Counted from the first letter of the stretch, positions 1-8,661 are shown. The stretch: 60,614 bases of DNA from Phycisphaerales bacterium (GCA_009691805.1 SIAK01000013.1:1-60614); one strand, 5' to 3'. The notes: generated from the letters alone by a model not told the origin. Translations and numbers: made by a program.

Positions 1-809
1 TTCCACCACTCGACTTGTGGGAGGGTCCAGTCGACGGAGTACTGTGCTGTGAGGTGTGCGAGTGCGCGGTTGAGCACAATGGCAGCATCTTCATCGGGTG
101 AGAGTGGCGCCTCTCCGAGTCCATCGCGCAAAAGTGCAGCCAGCGCTGCGGTGGCGGTGAGCTGAACGTTCTTCGCTTTGTTCGCTTGCCAATGCAGGAA
201 TACTTCGTGCGTGCCCGCGGCTGCAATGATGATCGCAAGCAGCGCGAGCGCGATTCTCCGCAGCATTCGCTTGCGCTTCATCCAGCGATTGCGGCGTGCC
301 TGTTCGTGGACGAGAGAAGGGAAGTATCTCGCAACTCCATCTGTGCCAATCGCGGTGGTTGTGTTCGCGGGTCCCAACTCTTTCGGAATCCCGCACTCGG
401 GGCAGAGAACAGCGCAATCGATGACGCGCAGCCCGATCAAGTTGTAGCGACAGGCGATGCAGAAACCAACTCGCTGCAAGAGCAGGTACACCTTGAAGCG
501 CAACAGCCAATCTCGAACAAACAGAAAGGTGACACCGAAGGTTCCAATAGTCGATGCGATGAAGAGCGCAAGGAGCAGATAGGTTCGCCAGGCTACGTCG
601 AACATATTGACTGGGGGCCCAGTCATGCGTATGAGCAACCCGCCAGCGAGGAACGCCAGACCTGCGGCGAGAATCAGCTGAATTCCAACCATGCAGAGTC
701 GTGCGAAGATTCCGCCTCGCGCTGCAGCGACAAGGTGAGCGCACTGCGCATCCGAAAAATGATCAAGCGCCGGGAAGGCTCGGTGAATCTTGTGGGTGAT
801 CAATCTCAT
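1..809 (-). CDS. zinc-ribbon integral membrane protein, C-terminus outside window (partial)
   Basis: Read on the minus strand from ATG at 809, this frame stays open for 269 codons and runs off the left edge. Two hydrophobic segments lie at about residues 38-60 and 72-95. A cytosolic zinc-ribbon-like motif follows, with CIAC-RYNLIGL and later CPECG spaced like the C..CxYnL.Gl...CPECG signature common in planctomycete membrane proteins. A basic stretch (WMKRKRMLRR) then leads into a third membrane helix and a soluble region. Function is unknown; the zinc ribbon suggests binding of metal, protein or nucleic acid. Longer-looking frames in the same span are arginine-rich shadows. Confidence rests on coherent membrane topology and the Cys pairs. 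Confidence 0.75.
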   Translation of the reverse strand, partial: MRLITHKIHRAFPALDHFSDAQCAHLVAAARGGIFARLCMVGIQLILAAGLAFLAGGLLIRMTGPPVNMFDVAWRTYLLLALFIASTIGTFGVTFLFVRDWLLRFKVYLLLQRVGFCIACRYNLIGLRVIDCAVLCPECGIPKELGPANTTTAIGTDGVARYFPSLVHEQARRNRWMKRKRMLRRIALALLAIIIAAAGTHEVFLHWQANKAKNVQLTATAALAALLRDGLGEAPLSPDEDAAIVLNRALAHLTAQYSVDWTLPQVEWW

Positions 810-884
810 CTAAGGTGTGGGATTCGGGTTCCTTAAATCTGTACGGTGCGCATGTACAGGAGTTCCAACCTTCCATCGCAAAGC

Positions 885-1097
885 TCAATCCTGATACTTC
901 GCGTGGCACTGCGTGCAGCCACTCTTGAGTTCGGTCATGATCGTCGCAGCGCGTACAGTGTCGCTCGCGACGAGCGATGGTGCGTGGATCGAAACTCCGC
1001 AAATCACCACCAACAAAGCCTCGAAAAAGAGTGGTGCAAAAAGCGGAGCGCCGGTGGTGCAAAATGCGGTGCAGCACCAAGCCGCACTGACTTGCAC
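885..1097 (-). CDS. possible very small c-type cytochrome (cytochrome c'-like C-terminus)
   Basis: A 70-codon minus-strand frame has a hydrophobic N-terminal half (FFEALLVVICGVS) that could be a signal peptide, followed by about 35 residues ending in SGCTQCHAKYQD. A CxxCH heme motif a few residues from the C-terminus is the arrangement of cytochrome c' type proteins, but the four-helix body of that family is absent, so this would be a remnant or a minimal heme peptide. No good ribosome site precedes the ATG, and the true start could lie inside. It sits in the 377-nt space between the zinc-ribbon gene and tRNA-Val, where nothing else convincing is visible. It could be a chance frame. Confidence 0.35.
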   Translation of the reverse strand: MQVSAAWCCTAFCTTGAPLFAPLFFEALLVVICGVSIHAPSLVASDTVRAATIMTELKSGCTQCHAKYQD

Positions 1098-1186
1098 ATT
1101 CTCGCAATTTGGAACTCAACCACTTGTGCGCTGCGGGGTTGTGCGAGGTCTTGCGACTGCGTGCACAACCCTGCGAAGTGGATGAA

Positions 1187-1260
1187 TGGGCGATATAGGA
1201 TTCGAACCTACGACCCCACGCGTGTGATGCGTGTGCTCTAACCAGCTGAGCTAATCGCCC
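1187..1260 (-). tRNA. tRNA-Val (anticodon CAC)
   Basis: On the minus strand 74 nt fold as a complete cloverleaf. The acceptor stem GGGCGAT/ATCGCCC is followed by discriminator A; the D arm is GCTC/GAGC. The anticodon stem CACGC/GCGTG encloses loop ATCACAC, so positions 34-36 read CAC, decoding GUG valine. The T arm GTAGG-TTCGAAT-CCTAT is canonical and the variable loop has 5 nt. CCA is not encoded. Confidence 0.95.
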
Positions 1261-1327
1261 GACGGGTTGTGAGTGTAGCAGGCATTCTTCGGGGTGTCGG
1301 TGGCTGTCTGTGTGCTGTCTTGATCGC

Positions 1328-1333
1328 TACGAT
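1328..1333 (+). promoter_or_regulatory. candidate -10 element of rmuC
   Basis: TACGAT ends 7 nt before the ATG at 1341, so the predicted transcription start falls on or next to that start codon. No good -35 is visible. The ATG at 1332 overlaps this hexamer, which argues for 1341 as the start. Confidence 0.4.
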
Positions 1334-1340
1334 GCGAGGC

Positions 1341-2885
1341 ATGGATGGAATCTCAATGTTGTTGGGAATGGCGCTGGGAGGCGTTGTTTTTGCGGCTGTC
1401 GGGTACTGGTTCGCGAATGCGAAGGCGCAGTCGCGGAGTGCGGTCGATGACGCGACGGGTGCTGCGCTGACTTCTGAAGTCGCGTCCCTTCGCGTTGAGC
1501 GTGACGCGCTGCGTGTTGACACCGCTGCTGCCATGCGTGCGGAGTCTGCGGCGCAGGCGTTGCTTGCTGCTTCACAACAATCCATCCGCGAGTTGCGTGC
1601 GCAAGGGGATGTGGAGCGCGCGAGAGCGGAGCAACTTTCGTCGCTGCATGCGGAGGCGCTTGCGGAATTGCGCGCGACACAAACGCGCGTTGCGGAACGC
1701 GAGAGTGCGATGCAGAAGCAACTCGAAGAGCGCGAACGTTCACTCACGGAACTTCGTCGCACGGTCGAGCAATCTCGCGATGCGATGCGCGATGCGTTTA
1801 AGGCGACCGGCGCGGAACTGCTGCAGGTCGCGGGCGATTCGCTGCTCAAACAAGCGAAGGAGCAATTCGAAGGTCAGAGCAAACTCTCCGCGCAAGAACT
1901 CGACTCGCGTCACAAGGCGATGGATGCGGCAATCGCGCCGCTGCGCGAGCAGATCGTGAAGCAGGAAGAACTCGTGCGTTCGCTTGGTGAAAAACGCGAA
2001 GGCGATGCGAAGTCGCTCGGCGAACAACTCAAGCAGATCGGAGAACTCCAGCAGAAGGCACTCACCGCAGCGCAACGACTTGATGGCGCACTGCGTGACA
2101 ATCGCCAGCGCGGCGAGTGGGGCGAACTGGCGCTCAAGATCGTCGTGGAAATGGCGGGACTCGCAGCGGGCGTGCACTTTGAGGAGCAGGCGACGATCGA
2201 CGGTGAAGAAGGGAAGCTTCGACCCGACATGATTGTTCGCCTTCCGAAAGAGGGGCCATTCGAGCGACTCATCGCGATCGATTCGAAGGTTCCGCTCACG
2301 GCGTATCGAAAGACGCTCGAAGAGTCGATCAGCGACGCCGATCGCAAGGCATTCCGAGCGGAACACGCTGAGGCGGTGCGAGGGCATGTGCGAACATTGG
2401 CGTCTCGCGGTTACGCGGCAGCGATCAAGGGGAACATTGAGTTCACCGTCCTCTTCATTCCCATCGAGAGTGCTTTCACCGCCGCGTTTGAAACCGATGC
2501 GTCTCTGCACGAGGAGGCGCTGAGGCGGAAGGTGATCGTGGTGACACCGAGCACATTGTTGGCGCTCTTGCGCACCGTTGCGCTCCATTGGAGCAACGCA
2601 TCACTCGCGGAAAATGCCGAGAAAATTGGCGAGGAAGCGAAGGAACTCGTGAAGCGCATCGGCACCTTCATCAAGCACCTCAATTTGGTCGGTGACAAAC
2701 TCGGCGCGGCGACGACTTCGTACAACGACGCACTGAGTTCGTTCGAGCGAAGGCTCATCCCTTCGGTCAATCGAGTTGCAAATCTCGCGGCTTCAGAAGA
2801 GATAGAACTGCGAGAAGCGTTGGATGAGAACCCGAAGCGGCTCGCGCTGCCGACAGGTTCAACCGAATCTGAAGAGCAAATTTAG
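1341..2885 (+). CDS. rmuC: DNA recombination protein RmuC
   Basis: The 514-aa product has the RmuC plan: an N-terminal membrane helix (about residues 5-25), a long Ala/Glu/Arg-rich coiled coil to about residue 230, then the RmuC domain with GEWGELALKIVVEMAGL, an IDSKVPL motif near residue 313 and VIVVTPSTLLALLRT near 400. Family members are restriction-endonuclease-fold proteins implicated in limiting DNA inversions; the biochemical role is poorly defined. I chose ATG 1341 because a -10-like TACGAT overlaps the upstream in-frame ATG at 1332; 1356 is another possibility. The stop codon overlaps that of the convergent tatA. Confidence 0.92.
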   Translation: MDGISMLLGMALGGVVFAAVGYWFANAKAQSRSAVDDATGAALTSEVASLRVERDALRVDTAAAMRAESAAQALLAASQQSIRELRAQGDVERARAEQLSSLHAEALAELRATQTRVAERESAMQKQLEERERSLTELRRTVEQSRDAMRDAFKATGAELLQVAGDSLLKQAKEQFEGQSKLSAQELDSRHKAMDAAIAPLREQIVKQEELVRSLGEKREGDAKSLGEQLKQIGELQQKALTAAQRLDGALRDNRQRGEWGELALKIVVEMAGLAAGVHFEEQATIDGEEGKLRPDMIVRLPKEGPFERLIAIDSKVPLTAYRKTLEESISDADRKAFRAEHAEAVRGHVRTLASRGYAAAIKGNIEFTVLFIPIESAFTAAFETDASLHEEALRRKVIVVTPSTLLALLRTVALHWSNASLAENAEKIGEEAKELVKRIGTFIKHLNLVGDKLGAATTSYNDALSSFERRLIPSVNRVANLAASEEIELREALDENPKRLALPTGSTESEEQI

Positions 2886-3190
2886 TGCGTCGAAGTTTCC
2901 GAACGCTGCGAAGTCGAGGAAGACTGCGCGCTGCTTGAAGGAAGTTCGTTCGGCCGAGCGGTTGGTGTCGTCGATGCGCCATCTTTCGCGCTGCCTTCGA
3001 CATCCTTCAAGCCCTTCTTGAACTCGTTGATTCCTTGTCCGAGCGAGCGTCCGACTTCCGGCAAGCGCTTGCCGAACAACAACAAACCGATCGCGAGCAC
3101 CACGAGCCACTCCATGCCGCTTGGCATCGAGAATGCGAGCATCGAGGAGGGGAGATCGGTGGCAATTTGGGTGAGTGAGTTGAGGTTCAT
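2882..3190 (-). CDS. tatA: Sec-independent translocase subunit TatA
   Basis: The 102-aa protein has a short periplasmic N-terminus, one membrane helix (MEWLVVLAIGLLLFGKRLPEV) with the conserved FGKRLPE hinge, an amphipathic helix (GRSLGQGINEFKKGLKDVEG) and a Ser/Thr-rich cytosolic tail. This is classic TatA, the pore-forming subunit of twin-arginine export. ATG 3190 is preceded by AGGA 11 nt upstream; a longer in-frame extension lacks the family pattern. tatC lies about 25 kb away at 27957-29237, so the Tat genes are dispersed. A likely substrate is ActB, which carries an RRAFIK motif. It is divergent from mltA. Confidence 0.93.
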   Translation of the reverse strand: MNLNSLTQIATDLPSSMLAFSMPSGMEWLVVLAIGLLLFGKRLPEVGRSLGQGINEFKKGLKDVEGSAKDGASTTPTARPNELPSSSAQSSSTSQRSETSTH

Positions 3191-3221
3191 GGTGTCCAAA
3201 ATCCTGTGCGGGGGAGCGACG

Positions 3222-3227
3222 AGTATA
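3222..3227 (-). promoter_or_regulatory. candidate -10 element of tatA
   Basis: TATACT on the minus strand lies 31 nt before the tatA ATG, giving a leader of about 24 nt that includes AGGA at 3202-3205. A TTTTCG hexamer 17 nt upstream is a weak -35. Unlike several other genes here, tatA would therefore be leadered. Confidence 0.4.
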
Positions 3228-3365
3228 GCCCTCAGAGTCGTTGGCGAAAATGATGCTTCGACCAAACAAGCTTCACGACGGGAAATTGTGGTGAAAGCAG
3301 CGATTTTGCCGATCAGCGGAGGGTTCTCAATCCTGACGATACCTCCTCTATTTGCCATCTCCGCC

Positions 3366-4658
3366 ATGCAATCCAAAGTCGCTTCCACGCTTCTCTTTCT
3401 CGCCCTCTCGCCAGCGTTGATTTCAGGACTGACGGGTTGTCAGAACGGGAAGGCGACCGCGGGTCGCACCGCCGACATGGAGACCTCAGGTCCCGCGCTC
3501 ATCAAACTTGGACCTGACGATGCGCAGCCTGAAGTTGCGAAGGCGTACGCGCGCAAGAGTTTCTATCTCAATCGTTCGCTAGATCAGAGCATCGGTTGGT
3601 TTCAGAAGCCTTCGAGCAAGCAGTGGTATCCATTCAAGAACCAAGGCAGTGGCGAAGAGGTCTGCACGCACGAACAAGCAGCCGCGAGTTTGATCGCGTT
3701 CAAAGATTTGTTGACGACAAGCGAGGATGCGGATGCATTCAAATCGCGCTTGCTCACGATGTTTGATGTGTGGCAGAGCGTTGGTTGGAATGAAGAACGC
3801 GAAGTGCTGTTTACAGGCTACTTCTCACCAATCTTCCATGCGAGCGCGACACCGACCGACGCGTTTCAGTTTCCGCTCTATCGACGACCTGCAGATTTGG
3901 TGACGGATCCGATGACGGGTCAACCGAAGGGTCGTCGCGCCGCGGATGGCAGCGTGCAACCGTATCCAACGCGTTCGGAAATCGAAGCGAGTGGCATGCT
4001 GAAGGGCAGTGAACTTGTGTATCTCGAAAGTCCGCTCGATGTCTACATCGTGCAGGTGAACGGCAGCGCGAAGTTGCTCATGCCGGATGGTTCTGTGATG
4101 TACGTGGGTTACGCGGGAAAAACCGATCGACCGTACTTCGGACTCGGTCGCGCGATGGTCGACGCTGGTCTCTTGCGCAAGTCGCAGCTCTCGCTCTCGG
4201 CGATTCGTCGGTCGTGGCAGGCGGATCCTGCGACCGTCGACCAACTCATTGCGAAGAACGAGTCGTATGTGTTTTTCACCGAGTATCCAGAAGGACAGTG
4301 GCCAAAGGGTTCGCTCGGCGTGCGCGTGAGCGAAGACGCTTCGATCGCGACCGACAAGACGATCTTCCCGCGCGGTGGCATCACGATGGTGGACACGCTC
4401 GCGCAGACTTTCGCGCGTGAGAACATCGAGTTTGTGAACTTCATGCTCGATCAAGACACAGGCGGAGCGATTCGCGCGGCAGGTCGTGCGGACTTGTACA
4501 TGGGGGCGGGCCCTGCAGCAGAATTGCTCGCGGGCGGTCAGTATGCGAACGGAAAACTCTTCTACTTTTTCTTGAAGCCGGAGTATGTCTCGCAGTTTCC
4601 GCTCCCTGAAGCCGCGAAGATTGCGCCGCCGATCGCGCCAACGCCAACGAAGGGTTGA
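3366..4658 (+). CDS. mltA: membrane-bound lytic murein transglycosylase A (MltA family lipoprotein)
   Basis: The 430-aa product starts with a lipoprotein signal peptide (hydrophobic core then ISGLTGC lipobox), followed by the MltA domain (EREVLFTGYFSP, RRPADLV) and the C-terminal 3D domain with DQDTGGAIRAAGRADLYMG around residues 360-380. The Asp in GRADLYMG matches the position of the catalytic Asp of the family. It should cleave the glycan strand of peptidoglycan between MurNAc and GlcNAc to a 1,6-anhydro product. ATG 3366 begins the signal peptide; the upstream in-frame extension overlaps tatA and is not credible. An outer-membrane lipoprotein acting on peptidoglycan fits a planctomycete with a conventional didermic envelope. 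Confidence 0.93.
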   Translation: MQSKVASTLLFLALSPALISGLTGCQNGKATAGRTADMETSGPALIKLGPDDAQPEVAKAYARKSFYLNRSLDQSIGWFQKPSSKQWYPFKNQGSGEEVCTHEQAAASLIAFKDLLTTSEDADAFKSRLLTMFDVWQSVGWNEEREVLFTGYFSPIFHASATPTDAFQFPLYRRPADLVTDPMTGQPKGRRAADGSVQPYPTRSEIEASGMLKGSELVYLESPLDVYIVQVNGSAKLLMPDGSVMYVGYAGKTDRPYFGLGRAMVDAGLLRKSQLSLSAIRRSWQADPATVDQLIAKNESYVFFTEYPEGQWPKGSLGVRVSEDASIATDKTIFPRGGITMVDTLAQTFARENIEFVNFMLDQDTGGAIRAAGRADLYMGAGPAAELLAGGQYANGKLFYFFLKPEYVSQFPLPEAAKIAPPIAPTPTKG

Positions 4659-4705
4659 CTTCGCGTGCGCAACGCTGAGTGACTCCACAGGTAACCTCTC
4701 GCCGC

Positions 4706-5692
4706 ATGGCTGTATCTCTCGCTGAATCCCACACTGAATCTCACGCTGTCTCCGCGCTCGACCTCACGCTCGTCGACAAGATTTACGCGGGCGGTGTGCA
4801 TGCTCTGCGCGGCATCGCGATGCGCGTGGCACGCGGCGAGATCTTCGGTTTACTCGGGCCTAATGGCGCGGGGAAGTCGACGCTGGTGAAAGTTGTGACG
4901 ACTATCGTGCGACCCACGCGTGTGGAAGGCACGGTGCTTGGCAATCCCATTGGGCACATGCCAACACTTGCTCGCATCGGCTACCTGCCTGAGCATCACC
5001 GCTTTCCTGCGTATCTCACCGGTCGACAATGCGTGGAATTTTTCGGCGCGATGACTGGTGTTGAATCCTCGCGACGCAAGCGGCGCGCGAGTGAATTGCT
5101 CGACACGGTTGGCATGCTCGCGTGGGCGGACAAGCGCCTTGGCACGTATTCGAAAGGCATGCAGCAGCGCATCGGCATTGCGTCGGCGATGGTGAATGAT
5201 CCAGACCTTGTGATTCTTGATGAGCCCACGGACGGTGTGGATCCAGTCGGTCGTCGTGAGATTCGCGATGTGCTGCTCAACATCCGCGAGCGCGGCACGA
5301 CGGTGTTCTTGAACAGTCATCTCTTGAGTGAAATCGAACTCGTGTGTGATCGCGTTGCGATCATGGTGCAAGGGCGCGTTGCTCGGCAAGGCAAGATTGA
5401 AGAACTCACGCGCGAGAGCCATTGCGTGCGCATCGTGTTCTCCGGAGATTCGCCCGCATGGGCTGCGGAAGTGGGCGGCGTGCGTGCAATGGACCGGGGC
5501 AGACATGCGCTCGAGTTCCCGAAAGCAACGATTGAAAGTGTGCAGCCGACGCTCGATCGATTGCGCAGTGAAGGTCGCGTCGTGCATGGACTCGCCGAAG
5601 CGCGTGAATCACTTGAAGCGCTTTTCATGCGTGAAGTGACAGATCCAACCAGTGGTCGAGCGCGTCCGATTGGCGCGGAGGCATCCCGATGA
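4706..5692 (+). CDS. ABC-2 type transporter ATP-binding protein
   Basis: The 328-aa ATPase shows Walker A GPNGAGKST near residue 51, signature YSKGMQQR near 148, Walker B LVILDEPTDGVDP near 168 and a switch histidine in NSHLLSEIE. The CcmA/NatA-like architecture with a C-terminal extension (residues 230-328) is typical of ABC-2 exporters. The start at 4706 skips nine upstream in-frame codons; TAACCT sits 8 nt ahead of this ATG and could be a -10. The gene overlaps the permease by ATGA at 5689, so the two are translationally coupled. The substrate cannot be told from sequence. Confidence 0.9.
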   Translation: MAVSLAESHTESHAVSALDLTLVDKIYAGGVHALRGIAMRVARGEIFGLLGPNGAGKSTLVKVVTTIVRPTRVEGTVLGNPIGHMPTLARIGYLPEHHRFPAYLTGRQCVEFFGAMTGVESSRRKRRASELLDTVGMLAWADKRLGTYSKGMQQRIGIASAMVNDPDLVILDEPTDGVDPVGRREIRDVLLNIRERGTTVFLNSHLLSEIELVCDRVAIMVQGRVARQGKIEELTRESHCVRIVFSGDSPAWAAEVGGVRAMDRGRHALEFPKATIESVQPTLDRLRSEGRVVHGLAEARESLEALFMREVTDPTSGRARPIGAEASR

Positions 5693-6768
5693 ATCTCCAA
5701 TGGATGCAGACTTCGGCGCTCTTTGTCGACGCGTATCGCGAACTGAACGCACGCAAATTGTTCTGGATCGCGCTCGTGCTCAACGCGCTCGTCGTCGCCG
5801 TCATCGGCGCGCTTGGCATCGATGAGAAGGGCGTTACGGTTCTCGTCTGGCATCTGGAAATGACGGGCGTGAACTCGGCGATTTTTCCACCTGACCAGTT
5901 CTATCACACGCTGTTCGCGTCCTTTGGTGTTGGATTCTGGCTCGCGTGGATTTCCACGATTCTCGCGCTGCTCTCGACAGCGACAATTTTTCCTGAGCTC
6001 GTCACAGGTGGCGTAGACACGCTCGTGTCGAAACCGATTTCGCGACACCGACTGTACTTCACCAAGTTCGCAACAGGTCTCCTGTTCACACTCGCGCAGG
6101 TGCTGGTCTTCACCACGCTTTCGTTTCTCGTGCTCGGCATTCGCGGAGGCGTGTGGAGTTTCGGACTCTTCATCGCAGTGCCGATCATGCTCGTGTTTTA
6201 CAGCTACCTCTACAGCGTGATGGCCGTGATGGGAAGTCTCACGCGATCGGTCATTGCATCGGTCATCGTCACGCTGCTTTTCTGGGTGGGCATTTGGGCG
6301 GTGCATGCGGGCGAGCAGTTCACACTGCTCGGTGAGACGGTGCAGAACGTTGAAATCACCGCGATTGAAAGGCGTTTGGAGAATGCGCAGACGGTCGTTG
6401 GCCGCGCGCCACTGGAAGCGGATCTTGCGAATGCGCAGGTCGCACTTGGTGTGTGGAGGCCGATTCATCTCTCGCTGTACGCGTTGAAGACTGCGCTCCC
6501 CAAGGCGAGTGAGACGATTCAATTGCTCAATCGGTCGCTCAAGCAGATTGCCGATGTTCCGACACCTGATGATGACGAGATGAACGACAGCGCGGTCGCG
6601 GGCCGAGGTTTTCTTGGCTCGAAGTACGCGCGTCGTCGCGATGTGCAAGCCGCTATCGAGCGCGACATGAAAACGCGCCCACTCTGGTGGGTGCTCGGCA
6701 CAAGCCTTGCGTTTGAAGCGGCACTACTTGGATTCGGCGCGTGGCGATTCTCGCGTCGCGATTTCTAA
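5689..6768 (+). CDS. ABC-2 type transporter permease
   Basis: The 359-aa membrane protein has about six helices: one near residues 23-43, a cluster between 75 and 225, and a last one near 335-350. A hydrophilic segment of about 110 residues (roughly 215-325), Glu/Ala/Arg rich and probably helical, precedes the final helix. It overlaps the ATPase gene by 4 nt and must be its partner. Related planctomycete pairs are annotated only as ABC transporters. The stop codon lies in the first unit of a 17-bp tandem repeat. Confidence 0.85.
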   Translation: MNLQWMQTSALFVDAYRELNARKLFWIALVLNALVVAVIGALGIDEKGVTVLVWHLEMTGVNSAIFPPDQFYHTLFASFGVGFWLAWISTILALLSTATIFPELVTGGVDTLVSKPISRHRLYFTKFATGLLFTLAQVLVFTTLSFLVLGIRGGVWSFGLFIAVPIMLVFYSYLYSVMAVMGSLTRSVIASVIVTLLFWVGIWAVHAGEQFTLLGETVQNVEITAIERRLENAQTVVGRAPLEADLANAQVALGVWRPIHLSLYALKTALPKASETIQLLNRSLKQIADVPTPDDDEMNDSAVAGRGFLGSKYARRRDVQAAIERDMKTRPLWWVLGTSLAFEAALLGFGAWRFSRRDF

Positions 6769-6801
6769 CGCGTCGCGATTTCTAGTGCGTCGCGATTTCT
6801 A
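6753..6801. repeat. 17-bp tandem repeat, three copies, at convergent gene ends
   Basis: The core GCGTCGCGATTTCTA occurs at 6753-6767, 6770-6784 and 6787-6801, separated by AC and GT, giving an exact 17-nt period. The first copy encodes the last residues and stop of the ABC permease, so the other two are duplications of a coding terminus into the gap before proC. Confidence 0.9.
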
Positions 6802-6806
6802 GTGCG

Positions 6807-7619
6807 TTACGCGGAGTTCGCGAGTTCAGCGCCACGATCCCGCGCCGAACGCAGCGTTTGTTCCACCATCGCATCAAGCCCTGCATCAAGATGCGTCATG
6901 CCCGCAGCGGTGGTGCCACCTTTACTGGTGACCTTCGCGCGCAGTGTGCGAGGCGATGCGCCACTGACGCGCAGCAACTCGGCTGCACCAAAGAGTGTTT
7001 CGCGTGCGAGTGTTTGTGCGATGTCCTTTGGAAGACCGAGGTTCTCCGCGGCTTGTTCCCAACTCTCGAGAAATCGATAGAGAAACGCGGGGCCGGATCC
7101 ACTCGTCGCGGTGACTGCATCAAAGAGCGATTCAGGCACGCGCACGCTGCGACCAATACTCGTGCAGAGTTTTTCAACGCGCGCAAAATCTTCTGCCGTG
7201 ATTTGCGCGTCGGACGCAATCGCCGTGATCGCGTGACCTACGGATGCTGCCATGTTGGGCATCAATCGACAGACGCGTGCAGAGCCGCCGAGCGCATCGC
7301 GAATTTGCGCGCTGTTGATACCAGCCATGATGCTGATGACCAACGCGCCATCCTGTTCCACCCGTCCAATCGCGGCTGCGACCTCGCGAAACGATTGCGG
7401 TTTCACGGAGAGCAAGATCACTTTCGTGTCACGCAATGCATCGTGGTTTGCGAGTTGCATGCCATGCTCGCGCGCGTGTGCGCGGCTCTCTTCACCCGCG
7501 GGTCCGGGCTCGGCGATCACCGTGATTTCTGCGGGGAGCAGGAGTTTTGCGGAGAGCGCGCCGTGCGCGATGGCTCGTCCGAGTGAACCGAATCCAACAA
7601 TCGCGAGTGCAGTCGTCAT
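6807..7619 (-). CDS. proC: pyrroline-5-carboxylate reductase
   Basis: The 270-aa protein has an N-terminal Rossmann fold (AIVGFGSLGRA) and the ProC C-terminal dimer domain with the signature TSKGGTTAAGMTHLD. It reduces 1-pyrroline-5-carboxylate to proline with NAD(P)H in the cytosol. The central SVKPQ and MPNMAASVG motifs are conserved. I start at ATG 7619 (MTTALAIVGFG); an alternative start three codons upstream adds nothing. It is divergent from accA across 46 nt. A GATACA hexamer 9 nt upstream may be its -10. Confidence 0.94.
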   Translation of the reverse strand: MTTALAIVGFGSLGRAIAHGALSAKLLLPAEITVIAEPGPAGEESRAHAREHGMQLANHDALRDTKVILLSVKPQSFREVAAAIGRVEQDGALVISIMAGINSAQIRDALGGSARVCRLMPNMAASVGHAITAIASDAQITAEDFARVEKLCTSIGRSVRVPESLFDAVTATSGSGPAFLYRFLESWEQAAENLGLPKDIAQTLARETLFGAAELLRVSGASPRTLRAKVTSKGGTTAAGMTHLDAGLDAMVEQTLRSARDRGAELANSA

Positions 7620-7653
7620 AGAGCGCACTGTATCGAATGCAACTTTGTGCGGC

Positions 7654-7659
7654 TACACT
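7654..7659 (+). promoter_or_regulatory. candidate -10 element of accA (leaderless arrangement)
   Basis: TACACT ends 6 nt before the accA ATG, which would place transcription start at the start codon. There is no Shine-Dalgarno sequence. The -35 region is not recognisable. Confidence 0.45.
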
Positions 7660-7665
7660 CTCGAT

Positions 7666-8661
7666 ATGGCGCGCGCTGGCTTTAGTCCCTTGTACCAACT
7701 TGATTTCGAGACTCCGATCAATGAGATCGAAGAGCAGATCGAAGCACTCGAAGCGAATCCGAACGTCGCGAACTTTGCAGAAGAGCTCGCGAAACTTCGC
7801 GAAACGCGCGATTCGTTTCTGCGCAAGATCTATGGCGGTCTCACTCCGTGGCAGACGGTGCGGATCGCGCGACATCCCTTGCGGCCACACACTGCGGACT
7901 ACATCTCACTCATCTGCCGCGACTTCTGCGAACTGCACGGCGATCGTGCATTTGGTGACGACGCTGCGATCAAGGTCGGCTTCGCGCGCATCGGTCCAAT
8001 GAAGGTTCTGCTCGTTGGTCATCACAAGGGCAAGACCGTGCAAGAGAAGATCGCGGCGAACTTCGGTTGCGCGCAACCTGAGGGTTATCGCAAAGCGCTC
8101 TTGAAGATGCGGCTCGCGGAGAAATTGAAATTGCCCATCGTCACGCTGGTGGATACGCCGGGCGCGTATCCCGGCATCGGCAGCGAGCAGCGCGGTCAAG
8201 CGCAGGCGATCGCGGTGAATCTGATGGAGATGAGCCGGCTGCGTACGCCGATTGTGACCGTGGTCATCGGGGAAGGCGGTTCGGGTGGCGCGCTGGGCAT
8301 TGCGGTTTCCGATCGTGTCGCGATGCTTGAACACGCGTGGTACTCCGTCATTAGTCCTGAAGGTTGCGCTGCGATTCTCTTCAAGGAAGCGAACGAAAAG
8401 ACCAATACGGTCGCCGCGGAAAGCCTCGCGCTGACGGCAAAGCGCAACCTCGCCAACGGTCTCGTGGACGATGTCATCCCTGAACCACTCGGCGGTGCGC
8501 ATCGCGATCATCGAAAAACTGCAGAAAATGTGCAGAATTGGATCGTTGATCGATTGCAGGAGCTTGTGCGCGTCAACTCCGAGGTGCTCATCGCGCAGCG
8601 CTTCGAGAAGTTCCGACGAATGGGCGCATTTGAAGAAGACAACGTTGCCGTAAGCGCGTGA
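7666..8661 (+). CDS. accA: acetyl-CoA carboxylase carboxyltransferase subunit alpha
   Basis: The 331-aa protein matches AccA over its length: an N-terminal helical region (FETPINEIEEQIEAL), then the crotonase-fold carboxyltransferase with GDRAFGDD, PEGYRKALLKMRLAEKL, TPGAYPGIGSEQRGQ and GEGGSGGALGIAV. With AccD it transfers the carboxyl group from biotin to acetyl-CoA, the first step of fatty-acid synthesis. accD and accBC are not in the window. ATG 7666 is chosen because the much longer upstream frame overlaps proC. Confidence 0.96.
   Translation: MARAGFSPLYQLDFETPINEIEEQIEALEANPNVANFAEELAKLRETRDSFLRKIYGGLTPWQTVRIARHPLRPHTADYISLICRDFCELHGDRAFGDDAAIKVGFARIGPMKVLLVGHHKGKTVQEKIAANFGCAQPEGYRKALLKMRLAEKLKLPIVTLVDTPGAYPGIGSEQRGQAQAIAVNLMEMSRLRTPIVTVVIGEGGSGGALGIAVSDRVAMLEHAWYSVISPEGCAAILFKEANEKTNTVAAESLALTAKRNLANGLVDDVIPEPLGGAHRDHRKTAENVQNWIVDRLQELVRVNSEVLIAQRFEKFRRMGAFEEDNVAVSA

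Noticed and set aside
91-744. 217-aa minus-strand frame and 216-aa plus-strand frame (186-836)
   Set aside because: Both are Arg/Ser/His-rich shadows of the zinc-ribbon membrane protein, which reads in another minus frame from 809.
5317-6648. 443-aa minus-strand frame opposite the ABC genes
   Set aside because: Composition (Arg, Glu, His) is that of an antisense shadow; the opposite ABC ATPase and permease are certain.
6753-6801. Short repeats as a CRISPR array
   Set aside because: Units are contiguous with 2-nt gaps and there are no spacers or cas genes.
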